NCBI GenBank assembly: GCA_946414115.1
Contig: CAMKNF010000003.1
Location: 1-33,936, forward strand
Length of the DNA stretch: 33,936 nucleotides
DNA from: an uncultured Ruminococcus sp.
Lineage (GTDB): Bacteria > Bacillota > Clostridia > Oscillospirales > Acutalibacteraceae
Direction: 5' to 3'
The position numbers and the translations under genes are program-made. The notes beneath the pieces are model-generated. The model searched no databases, was not told where the DNA came from, and saw nothing but the letters and a program-made list of their open reading frames with translations. How positions within the stretch are numbered: the first letter of the stretch is position 1; every line of letters begins with the position of its first letter. Below are positions 1 through 7,273 of this stretch, in pieces.

Positions 1-1
1 A

Positions 2-349
2 GAATCGGGCGCAGGCGCTTGCGGAATTATGCAGATGATGCCCTCCTCCTTTGAGTGGTTACAGGAAAAGCGTGGGACTGTCGGCGAATATACAACCGAC
101 GATTTGTTCAATCCCGAAGTCTGCATTGACTACGGCTGTTATCTGCTCAAATATTTTTACGACTATTACGGTGACGAGCGGTGCGCCGTTGCGGCGTACA
201 ACGCAGGCTTTGTTGTCGGGGAGTGGCTTTCTGACAGCAACTACAGCAAGGACGGCAAAACACTCGACAAAATCCCATATCCCGAAACGAGCAATTACGT
301 TGATAAGGTTGAAAGTGCAAAAGAAATGTATATAAAATTATACGGTTAA
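2..349 (+). CDS. Lytic transglycosylase (SLT domain), C-terminal part, truncated by window edge
   Basis: Frame is open to the left edge: ESGAGACGIMQMMPSSFEWL...CAVAAYNAG, the typical SLT ES..GA.G.MQ.MP and AAYNAG motifs. Confidence 0.85.
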   Translation, partial: ESGAGACGIMQMMPSSFEWLQEKRGTVGEYTTDDLFNPEVCIDYGCYLLKYFYDYYGDERCAVAAYNAGFVVGEWLSDSNYSKDGKTLDKIPYPETSNYVDKVESAKEMYIKLYG

Positions 350-421
350 GGTTAATTTTTACATTTTAACAGATAATATATAACAGATAATTTTGTTTTG
401 TCTTATGAAAGGATGATTACA

Positions 422-1834
422 ATGGCTGATGAAAAATCAAAAACTGCTAAACTCAAAGAAAAAATTATGATGGAAGAACCGAAGGGCATTAAGGCGCTTA
501 CAAAAAGAGAAATCAAAAAAGCCGATGAATTCTGCAAGGGATATAAAAAATTCATTGACAATTCACCGATTGAGCGTGAGGCTGTACGCTACACAGTTGA
601 GCTTGCAAAGAAGGCTGGCTTTACAGAGTATGACGCAGACGCCCAGTACAAGGCAGGCGACAAGGTTTATTATGTCAACCGTGACAAGGCGATTGCTCTT
701 GCTGTAATCGGCAAAAACGGCGTAAAGAACGGCGCACGCCTTGCAATTGCACATATCGACTCACCCCGAATTGACTTAAAGCCCAATCCTCTTTACGAGG
801 CTAACAACCTTGCTCTTTTCAAAACCCACTACTACGGCGGTCTTAAAAAGTATCAGTGGACGGCTATTCCGCTTTCGCTCCACGGAACAGTTGTAAAGCT
901 TGACGGCAAAAAAGTCAACATAAGCTGGGGCGATGAGGAGGACGAGTCCTGCTTCTGCATTACCGATTTGCTCCCCCACCTTGCACAGGAGCAGTCTGCA
1001 AAGCCAATGGCTAAGGCGTTCACGGGCGAGGATATGAACGTGCTTGTCGGCTCACGTCCTTATGATACAAAGGACGAGGAAAAGGACCTTGTAAAGCTTA
1101 ACGTAATGGCGATTCTCAATAAGAAGTACGGCATAACCGAGGGCGATTTTCTTTCGGCAGAGCTTTGCCTTATTCCGTCATACAAGTCAAAGGACATCGG
1201 CTTTGATGCAAGTATGATAGGCGCATACGGTCACGACGACAAGGTTTGCGCTTACCCTGCGCTTATGGCGGCAGTTGACGTAGAAGCTCCCGAGCAGACC
1301 TGCATCACCTACCTCACCGACAAAGAGGAAATCGGCAGTGACGGCAACACGGGTATGCAGAGCGACTTTTTGCGTTTCTTCATCTACGACCTTGCAAATC
1401 AGGACGGCGTTGAGGGCTACAGAGCGCTTTCAAAGAGCACCTGTCTTTCTGCCGACGTTAATGCAGCTTTTGACCCGACATACGCTTCTGCGTATGAAGC
1501 AAAGAACTGCTCATATATCAACAACGGCGTAATCATTTCGAAGTACACAGGCCACGGCGGAAAGTACGACACCTCGGACGCATCGGCTGAATATATGGGA
1601 AAAATCAGAGCAATGCTTGAGAAAAACAACATTCTCTGGCAGGTCGGCGAGCTTGGCAGAGTTGACCTCGGAGGCGGCGGAACGATTGCAAAGTACGTTG
1701 CGAATATGAACGTTGACGTAGTAGACCTCGGTGTTCCTGTGCTTTCGATGCACGCACCGTTTGAAATTGTTTCAAAGACCGATGTCTATATGGCTTACAG
1801 AGCATTTTTTGCATTTTTCGATGCAAATGAATAA
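422..1834 (+). CDS. M18 family aminopeptidase
   Basis: ORF 398-1834; ATG at 422 follows a GAAAGGATG RBS-like sequence. M18 motifs AHIDSPRIDLKP, YGHDDKVCAYPAL, DKEEIGSDGNTGMQS. Confidence 0.9.
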   Translation: MADEKSKTAKLKEKIMMEEPKGIKALTKREIKKADEFCKGYKKFIDNSPIEREAVRYTVELAKKAGFTEYDADAQYKAGDKVYYVNRDKAIALAVIGKNGVKNGARLAIAHIDSPRIDLKPNPLYEANNLALFKTHYYGGLKKYQWTAIPLSLHGTVVKLDGKKVNISWGDEEDESCFCITDLLPHLAQEQSAKPMAKAFTGEDMNVLVGSRPYDTKDEEKDLVKLNVMAILNKKYGITEGDFLSAELCLIPSYKSKDIGFDASMIGAYGHDDKVCAYPALMAAVDVEAPEQTCITYLTDKEEIGSDGNTGMQSDFLRFFIYDLANQDGVEGYRALSKSTCLSADVNAAFDPTYASAYEAKNCSYINNGVIISKYTGHGGKYDTSDASAEYMGKIRAMLEKNNILWQVGELGRVDLGGGGTIAKYVANMNVDVVDLGVPVLSMHAPFEIVSKTDVYMAYRAFFAFFDANE

Positions 1835-1841
1835 AAAACAC

Positions 1842-1870
1842 TTGCATTTTAAAATGTAGTGTGGTATAAT
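1842..1870 (+). promoter_or_regulatory. Sigma-A-type promoter for tRNA-Arg
   Basis: TTGCAT-17 nt-TATAAT ending 30 bp before the tRNA. Confidence 0.75.
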
Positions 1871-1900
1871 ACTGCTTGCGGTTGTAAATCAGCCGCATAT

Positions 1901-1977
1901 GCGCCGGTAGCTCAGCTGGATAGAGTGTCTGACTACGAATCAGAAGGTCGGGAGTTCGAGTCTCTTCCGGCGCGCCA
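1901..1977 (+). tRNA. tRNA-Arg (anticodon ACG), CCA encoded
   Basis: Acceptor GCGCCGG/CCGGCGC, D-loop AGCTCAGCTGGATAGAG, anticodon arm CTGACTACGAATCAG, T-loop GTTCGAGTC, 3' GCCA. Confidence 0.95.
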
Positions 1978-1986
1978 TTACAGTAG

Positions 1987-2030
1987 AGTGATTTAAACAG
2001 CCTAAAAAGTTGCTTAAATCACTTTATTGT
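1987..2030 (+). terminator. Probable intrinsic terminator after tRNA-Arg
   Basis: Perfect 10-bp stem AGTGATTTAA (1987-1996) / TTAAATCACT (2014-2023) followed by T-rich sequence. Confidence 0.6.
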
Positions 2031-2204
2031 AAAATAAGCATTTTACTTCGGTATTTAACTGCCCACCGCACCGTTAAGGCACGGTGAACAGATTATTCTT
2101 TTTGTTAATCTGCAAAGCAGATGTCGAAATATGAACATCTTTCCTACGGTCAGCGTGACTAACGCAATACAGCGATTTACAAGCTTTGCATACCCGTGTT
2201 TTTC

Positions 2205-2228
2205 AAAGTGGACAAATTGTCCAAGTTT
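2205..2228. repeat. Palindromic element, copy 1 (left outer copy)
   Basis: AAAGTGGACAAATTGTCCAAGTTT; core TGGACAAATTGTCCA at 2209-2223; exact reverse complement of 6191-6214. Confidence 0.9.
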
Positions 2229-2847
2229 GTAATTACAGGTATTTACGCAGCCGTGTATTTAGCAGGGTTAATTAAGCCCTTTCATCCTTTCGATTTATTG
2301 TCGCTAAGTAGCAATCAAGTGGTAGTTGATTGGCACGCTCTCATTCGTTCCACGTTGTCATCACGACAAGGTGTTAGGAAGCTCAGACAGAGCAAAGGTA
2401 GTGGCAATACTGTTAAGCAACAATGGATGTACTAATGTTCAGACTTTCCCGGACTATTCAATTTGTAGATTAAATGAAAAAAGAAAACCTGTATCCAACG
2501 CCGGCAAGCAGTAAGGATACAGGAATGTTGACAAAATAACTTATTTCGCATATAATATATAGCGAAATTAGCCTTAACGTCACCTGAGTATCGTACACTA
2601 CTCTTTTGGCGGGTCAGCAGGCTGTCTGGTAAACGGTCTGCTGACTAAGGATAAAATTTCTAAAAATCCTTTAATCATTAATATTTACAACTATTAGCAG
2701 AAATTGTCAAGATGTTTTGATGATTTTTGCTTTTTTCTTTAGTAATAAAATATTTTTATTTTCTGAATTCATTATACACGATTATTGTAGTATAGTCAAT
2801 TAGCTAAATACACTAATTTTAGAGTGTGTTATTGTGCATATTATACA

Positions 2848-2885
2848 TTGATTTTCGTTCATATGCTTGATATAATAACTGTAAA
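2848..2885 (+). promoter_or_regulatory. Putative promoter of the HTH gene
   Basis: TTGATT-17 nt-TATAAT just upstream of the HTH ORF (position approximate). Confidence 0.55.
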
Positions 2886-2900
2886 GTGGGTGAAACATTT

Positions 2901-3140
2901 ATGCTGAAATATACAATTGATGTCCTTTCTGAATTAAAGAGCAGAGGTTATACAACATATAGAATAAGAAAAGAAAAACTGTTTAGTGAATCAACATTAC
3001 AAAAATTTAGAAAAGGTACGGTTGTATCTGCAGATAATATTAATACGCTATGCAAGTATCTGAATTGCCAACCCGGTGATATTCTTGAATATGTACCTGA
3101 CACATCAGAGAACGTGGACAATTTGTCCAAGTTGAGTTGA
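2901..3140 (+). CDS. Small Xre/Cro-CI-type HTH DNA-binding protein
   Basis: ORF 2886-3140; YTTYRIRKEKLFSESTLQKFRKGTVVSADNINTLCKYLNCQPGDILEYVPD is typical of YozG-like HTH proteins. Confidence 0.8.
   Translation: MLKYTIDVLSELKSRGYTTYRIRKEKLFSESTLQKFRKGTVVSADNINTLCKYLNCQPGDILEYVPDTSENVDNLSKLS
3115..3129. repeat. Palindromic element core, copy 2
   Basis: TGGACAATTTGTCCA inside the 3' end of the HTH ORF, 7 bp upstream of a -35 box. Confidence 0.9.
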
Positions 3141-3165
3141 AAAATATGAAAAATTCGCATATAAT
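3137..3165 (+). promoter_or_regulatory. Putative promoter of orf92-zeta operon
   Basis: TTGAAA (3137-3142)-17 nt-TATAAT (3160-3165). Confidence 0.7.
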
Positions 3166-3189
3166 AAAACTATGAAAGGGTGTTGCTGT

Positions 3190-3450
3190 ATGACAGATTA
3201 TTTTGTTACTGTAAAAGCAGAGGTTTTGTACGAGAAGGCAAATATCATACTTGCCAAATATGAAAAATACCTTGATACTTGCGAAACACCGCTTGAGTGT
3301 ATTGAATCAATATACAAAACCTTTTGTGTTTATTCTAAAAGAATAATTATGTGTTCAGATGAAAAATCATATAAAGAGTTAGAACGCAATGTCAATGAGT
3401 ACGATACAATAATAGAAAATGTTTTTTCATCTGCGTTAATAGGTGCATAA
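3190..3450 (+). CDS. Small protein directly upstream of zeta toxin, candidate antitoxin (hypothetical)
   Basis: MTDYFVTVKAEVLYEKANIILAKYEKYLD...; RBS GAAAGGG; overlaps the zeta start by 1 nt (TAATG). Confidence 0.65.
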   Translation: MTDYFVTVKAEVLYEKANIILAKYEKYLDTCETPLECIESIYKTFCVYSKRIIMCSDEKSYKELERNVNEYDTIIENVFSSALIGA

Positions 3451-4439
3451 TGTTTGGATATTCATCTTATGACTTTAACCATATTTATAATCGAATAAAG
3501 AATAGATTGACATTAGGAGTAGCTCCTGCTTCCTGCCCTGTTGCATATATTCTTGGCGGTCAACCGGGTGCAGGTAAAACTATTCTTCAAAATCAAATTC
3601 TTAAAAATGATTATAATTGCATTATCATAAACGCTGATGTATTCAGAGAGAAACACCCATATTTCTCTCAAATTCAGACTACGTTTGGAGATGACTCGCC
3701 AAAGTATACACAGCCTTTCATCAATAGTGTTACTGAAAAATTAATCCGTGAATTGAGTGACGAAAAATACAACCTGATTATTGAAGGAACGCTTCGAACT
3801 GCTGAAACTCCTATTAATACTTGTAAAACGCTCAAGGATAAGGGTTATCGTGTTGAACTGCACATTATTGCGGTGAAAAAGGAAATCTCCTACGAGAGTA
3901 CAATACTCAGGTATGAAATCGCAATTGCTTCAGGAAACACACCAAGAGCAACGGCAAAGGAGCATCACGACCTTGTTGCAGAATCGATTGTAAAAAATCT
4001 TGACCTTATTTATCAGAGAAAAATTTTTGATGATATAAGGCTGTTTTCAAGATTTGAAAAGTGCATTTATCCAACAGGAGAAGAAATAAGCCCTGCGGTT
4101 GTTGAACGTGAAGTTCTTAACGGAAACTGGAGCAATGCGGAATTAACTATGCTGCGAGAAATAATTTCTGAAGTAAAACGATTAAAGTCAGAGCGTAACG
4201 CACCCGATTACAATGCGTATTCTTTGCGTACTGATGAGCTGACAGACAGTATTTATGTTTCTGATTTTTATTTTGAAGGCACAAAGCAGGAAGCCGCATA
4301 TCTTACAGAACAGGGAGTAAGATATGACGGCAACATATCCGAAAACAAAAATAGTGTTATTAAAATTTCCAAATCTGAAAAAGATAAGGTTTCTAATATG
4401 CTTGAACTATTCAGAAAAAAGAATAATATAAAAAAATAA
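3450..4439 (+). CDS. Zeta toxin family P-loop kinase
   Basis: AYILGGQPGAGKTILQNQIL Walker A; INADVFREKHPYF; LIIEGTLRTAETP typical of zeta toxins. Confidence 0.88.
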   Translation: MFGYSSYDFNHIYNRIKNRLTLGVAPASCPVAYILGGQPGAGKTILQNQILKNDYNCIIINADVFREKHPYFSQIQTTFGDDSPKYTQPFINSVTEKLIRELSDEKYNLIIEGTLRTAETPINTCKTLKDKGYRVELHIIAVKKEISYESTILRYEIAIASGNTPRATAKEHHDLVAESIVKNLDLIYQRKIFDDIRLFSRFEKCIYPTGEEISPAVVEREVLNGNWSNAELTMLREIISEVKRLKSERNAPDYNAYSLRTDELTDSIYVSDFYFEGTKQEAAYLTEQGVRYDGNISENKNSVIKISKSEKDKVSNMLELFRKKNNIKK

Positions 4440-4460
4440 AGTGGACAAATTGTCCACTTT
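4438..4460. repeat. Palindromic element, copy 3 (perfect 23-bp palindrome)
   Basis: AAAGTGGACAAATTGTCCACTTT immediately after the zeta stop codon. Confidence 0.92.
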
Positions 4461-4499
4461 AATTAAGTTTATGGTATAATAAGTAATTGAGGTGATGAT

Positions 4500-5285
4500 G
4501 TGACTGATTTTGAAAAAATCCTTGAGCAATGGCAGTCTTATGACATTAAATCTGAAAATGATTTAGATTACTACCTTGATAATTTCAGAATACTGTTTGC
4601 TTATAACAGCAACCATATTGAAAACCCGAATACTACTTACCACGATACAAGAGAAGTGTTTGAACACGGTACAGTTTCATCATTTACAGGTGACTTAAGA
4701 ACTCTTTTTGAAATTAAGAATCAGAAGGATTGTTATGAGTTCTTAAAAGAAAAAATTATTAACCGTGAACCGATTACGCAGGAGCTTATCTTAAAAATTC
4801 ACGAAACGCTTTTGCACGGTTGTTACGATGAAGCAAAATACCAAAAAGGTGAAAGACCGGGAGCTTACAAAAAGCACTTATTTGTAGTTGGTGATGATAT
4901 TGGAGCTGAACCGGAAGAGGTTGCAGATGAGCTTCAATATATTATAAATGAAGTCAGAGATAATGAAGGCAAAAATCCTTTGACAGTAGCAGCATATCTA
5001 CATTTGTCGTTTGAGTCTATTCATCCTTTTGCAGACGGAAACGGCAGAGTAGGAAGAACACTGATGAATTATTATCTGATTACACATAATTATCCGCCGG
5101 TGATTATTTTTTCAGAAGATAAAGACACATACTATATGGCTTTAGCTGTGTTTGACAAAACAGATAAAATTGACGGTTTTATTAAATTTCTTAAGGAACA
5201 AGCCGTTAAGACGTGGGGAAGAAAAGAGAGAAAAAGGGTGTCTTTATCTGATGTTCAGCCATATTATCTTGAGGTTACAAAGTAG
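4500..5285 (+). CDS. Fic family protein (AMPylase-like)
   Basis: Catalytic motif HPFADGNGRVGR and an N-terminal SNHIEN motif compatible with the class II Fic inhibitory motif [S/T]xxxE[G/N]; GTG start with GAGGTGAT RBS. Confidence 0.9.
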   Translation: MTDFEKILEQWQSYDIKSENDLDYYLDNFRILFAYNSNHIENPNTTYHDTREVFEHGTVSSFTGDLRTLFEIKNQKDCYEFLKEKIINREPITQELILKIHETLLHGCYDEAKYQKGERPGAYKKHLFVVGDDIGAEPEEVADELQYIINEVRDNEGKNPLTVAAYLHLSFESIHPFADGNGRVGRTLMNYYLITHNYPPVIIFSEDKDTYYMALAVFDKTDKIDGFIKFLKEQAVKTWGRKERKRVSLSDVQPYYLEVTK

Positions 5286-5435
5286 GAAGCCGCATATCTT
5301 ACAGAACAGGGAGTAAGATATGACGGCGATGTTTCTGTTTCGGCAAGAAGCATAATAAAGATTGCAAAATCCGAAAAAGATAATGTTCTGAACCTGCTTG
5401 AAAAGTTCAGACATAATAACGCACTCAAAAAGTAA
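5286..5435 (+). pseudogene. Fragment homologous to the C-terminus of the upstream zeta gene, in frame after the Fic TAG stop
   Basis: EAAYLTEQGVRYDGDVSVSARSIIKIAKSEKDNVLNLLEKFRHNNALKK* parallels zeta C-term EAAYLTEQGVRYDGNISENKNSVIKISKSEKDKVSNMLELFRKKNNIKK*; 5277-5327 matches 4281-4331 at 50/51 nt. Confidence 0.85.
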
Positions 5436-5437
5436 AG

Positions 5438-5452
5438 TGGACAAATTGTCCA
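5438..5452. repeat. Palindromic element core, copy 4
   Basis: TGGACAAATTGTCCA directly after the TAA of the zeta-tail fragment. Confidence 0.9.
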
Positions 5453-5479
5453 ACTTTGGAATATATAGACTAAAAATTA

Positions 5480-5514
5480 CAGCTTGGCAAATAATCTCCG
5501 CCAAGCTGTTTTAA
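5480..5514 (+). terminator. Intrinsic terminator
   Basis: CAGCTTGGC / GCCAAGCTG 9-bp stem followed by TTTTAATT. Confidence 0.65.
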
Positions 5515-5535
5515 TTGCCGGTTATAAAATTTTTA

Positions 5536-5823
5536 CTAAAATAAATCGCTATGAGTTCCTGTTCTGGTGAGGTAAAGTATAAGTTCTTCTCCTGAAATCT
5601 CGTAGATAAGCAACCAGTCAGGAGTTATATGGCACTCTCGGCAACCCTTATAGTTTCCGACTAAACTGTGGTCTTTGTATTTTTCAGCTAAAGGCTGACC
5701 CTGTGCAAGAGTATCAACAACACTATTGAGCAAAGAAAGGTCATAACCTCGTTTTTTAGCTAACTTCAAGTCTTTTTTGAACATCGAAGTAAGAACGATA
5801 CCGTATTTCATTCCGTTACTCAT
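5536..5823 (-). CDS. YafQ/RelE family mRNA interferase toxin
   Basis: YGIVLTSMFKKDLKLAKKRGYDLSLLNSVVDTLAQGQPL...NYKGCRECHITPDWLLIYEI...LYLTRTGTHSDLF is typical of the YafQ family. Confidence 0.9.
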   Translation of the reverse strand: MSNGMKYGIVLTSMFKKDLKLAKKRGYDLSLLNSVVDTLAQGQPLAEKYKDHSLVGNYKGCRECHITPDWLLIYEISGEELILYLTRTGTHSDLF

Positions 5824-6073
5824 CGCCTTCTAATTCCTCCAAAACCTCGCTAAACGAGCTATACACCTTTTTGTTTGGGTCATTTTTTAGAGCTTCCACT
5901 TCCTGAATAGCTAAAATTGTGTCAGCGTTTGGTGTATCATACTGAACAACACTCTGCATATATCTCACAATATTACCCTTAACATTTTCGCCCTCTCTGC
6001 TGACAATGCTTTTAAATGCGTTATAGACATTTCTGTCCATAACAAATGAGCAAGTAACCTTATCGGATTTCAT
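5816..6073 (-). CDS. RelB/DinJ-like antitoxin
   Basis: Overlaps the toxin start by 8 nt; small N-terminal RHH-like region followed by KKVYSSFSEVLEELEGDE. Confidence 0.8.
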   Translation of the reverse strand: MKSDKVTCSFVMDRNVYNAFKSIVSREGENVKGNIVRYMQSVVQYDTPNADTILAIQEVEALKNDPNKKVYSSFSEVLEELEGDE

Positions 6074-6103
6074 AAAAATCGTCCTTTCTTACATAGTGTA
6101 CTA

Positions 6104-6154
6104 AGTATACATAGTATCTATACTCAGTATATTACTATGCTCAATTTTTGTCAA
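6104..6154 (-). promoter_or_regulatory. TA promoter with inverted-repeat operator
   Basis: Minus strand TTGACA (6154-6149)-17 nt-TATACT (6131-6126); inverted repeat AGTATA..TATACT at 6104-6124. Confidence 0.65.
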
Positions 6155-6190
6155 GATATTTTCATAGTTCTATTGTATATTTTAAAAAAT

Positions 6191-6214
6191 AAACTTGGAC
6201 AATTTGTCCACTTT
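6191..6214. repeat. Palindromic element, copy 5 (right outer copy)
   Basis: AAACTTGGACAATTTGTCCACTTT, exact reverse complement of 2205-2228. Confidence 0.9.
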
Positions 6215-6267
6215 GAAGTCAGCTTTTGGGGTGAGTAAACGTTTATTTTTCTAACTTCTTGTTTACT

Positions 6268-6480
6268 TTATAGGAAACTTCTCGAAAAAGAGTAAAAAAG
6301 AAAAAAGTCAACTACATCGTCGTCATCAAGGTTATTAAAAATGTCATTATCTTCATGTAAGAAATAATCCATATCAAGAAGGTCATCGTCGGACATATTT
6401 TTAATATCTTTTTTAGACATACCTTCAGGGGGATTATTAATGTATTTCTGTCTGAGTTACTTAATATGTTGTTTGTTCAT
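6268..6480 (-). pseudogene. Small acidic ORF with premature TAA, adjacent to the transposase remnant
   Basis: MNKQHIK*LRQKYINNPPEGMSKKDIKNMSDDDLLDMDYFLHEDNDIFNNLDDDDVVDFF. Confidence 0.6.
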
Positions 6481-6576
6481 AAAATCGACCTCCGAAAAGA
6501 TAATAACATAAACAGAGAAAAAAGTTAAGAGGAAATAAGCAATCGAAGTTTTTCAACAGCCTTTCGGTATAAATCA

Positions 6577-7183
6577 TCAAGAGGAACCAAGTTTTTGTTG
6601 CATAAGGTTTAAGAGGACAGTACGGAAAGCATTGCGCAGGAAAGTGTAATTGAAGTGGGTTTTAGCTCTCCATTTACCGGAATTACCAACACCCCCCTCG
6701 GAAACAAGGCAGTGGATATGTGGATTCCATTTTAAATCTCTGCCAAAGGTGTGAAGAACACAAATAAACCCGGGAGTAAAAAAGCTCAAGTTTGCTATCT
6801 TTATGAAACAATCTCAAGATAGTTTTTTGAACAGCAGTAAAAAGTAAACCGAGTAAAGAACGGTCTTCGGCAAAGAAGTGGCGAAGTTCATCGTCAATAG
6901 TAAAGACGCAATGACGGTGATTGACATTGATGATTTTGCAAGACATTGCTGTAGTGCGGTCAATTGAATACATCGTACCACAGGAGGGGCAAAATCTGCT
7001 TTTGCATCTGAAAGGGACAAATTTTAATTTACCGCATTCAGTACAACCATACAAAGCACCGCCAAACGAAGGGTCGCCGCAATTAATCATTTTATTAACA
7101 TTTTCGATGATAGATTTGCGAGGTCGAAGAATATATACTATTTCATCATAATGTTCTTTGAAAATTTTCTGTAATATGTTCAT
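6577..7183 (-). pseudogene. IS91-like transposase (zinc-binding N-terminus), frameshifted and 3'-truncated
   Basis: CTECGKLKFVPFRCKSRFCPSCG zinc finger then, in a second frame, TPGFICVLHTFGRDLKWNPHIHCLVSEGG; the reading frame changes near 6790. Confidence 0.85.
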
Positions 7184-7200
7184 AAGAACATTATACCACA

Positions 7201-7238
7201 GTTTGGTACAAAACCAAACCCCCTCATGATTGAGGGGG
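7201..7238. repeat. Two adjacent hairpins, possible IS terminus
   Basis: GTTTGGT-ACAAA-ACCAAAC then CCCCCTCA-TGAT-TGAGGGGG just upstream of the transposase start. Confidence 0.5.
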
Positions 7239-7273
7239 CAGGGGGTGTTGATGTGTCATTGACACTTTTTTAT

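Noticed and set aside
1901-1977. tRNA-Arg as attachment site for the toxin island
   Set aside because: I found no duplicate of the tRNA 3' end downstream in the window and no integrase gene.
5460-5515. Stem at 5480-5508 as part of the palindrome system
   Set aside because: Different sequence with a loop and T-tract; fits an ordinary terminator.
2205-6214. Palindrome as XerC/XerD dif/pdif site
   Set aside because: dif sites have two 11-bp arms around a 6-8-bp spacer. This element is a continuous palindrome with a 1-bp centre and does not resemble known dif sequences. Only the cassette analogy is kept.
2205-6214. Palindromes as a CRISPR array
   Set aside because: Five copies spaced 0.76-1.33 kb apart with genes between them; no short spacers, no cas genes.
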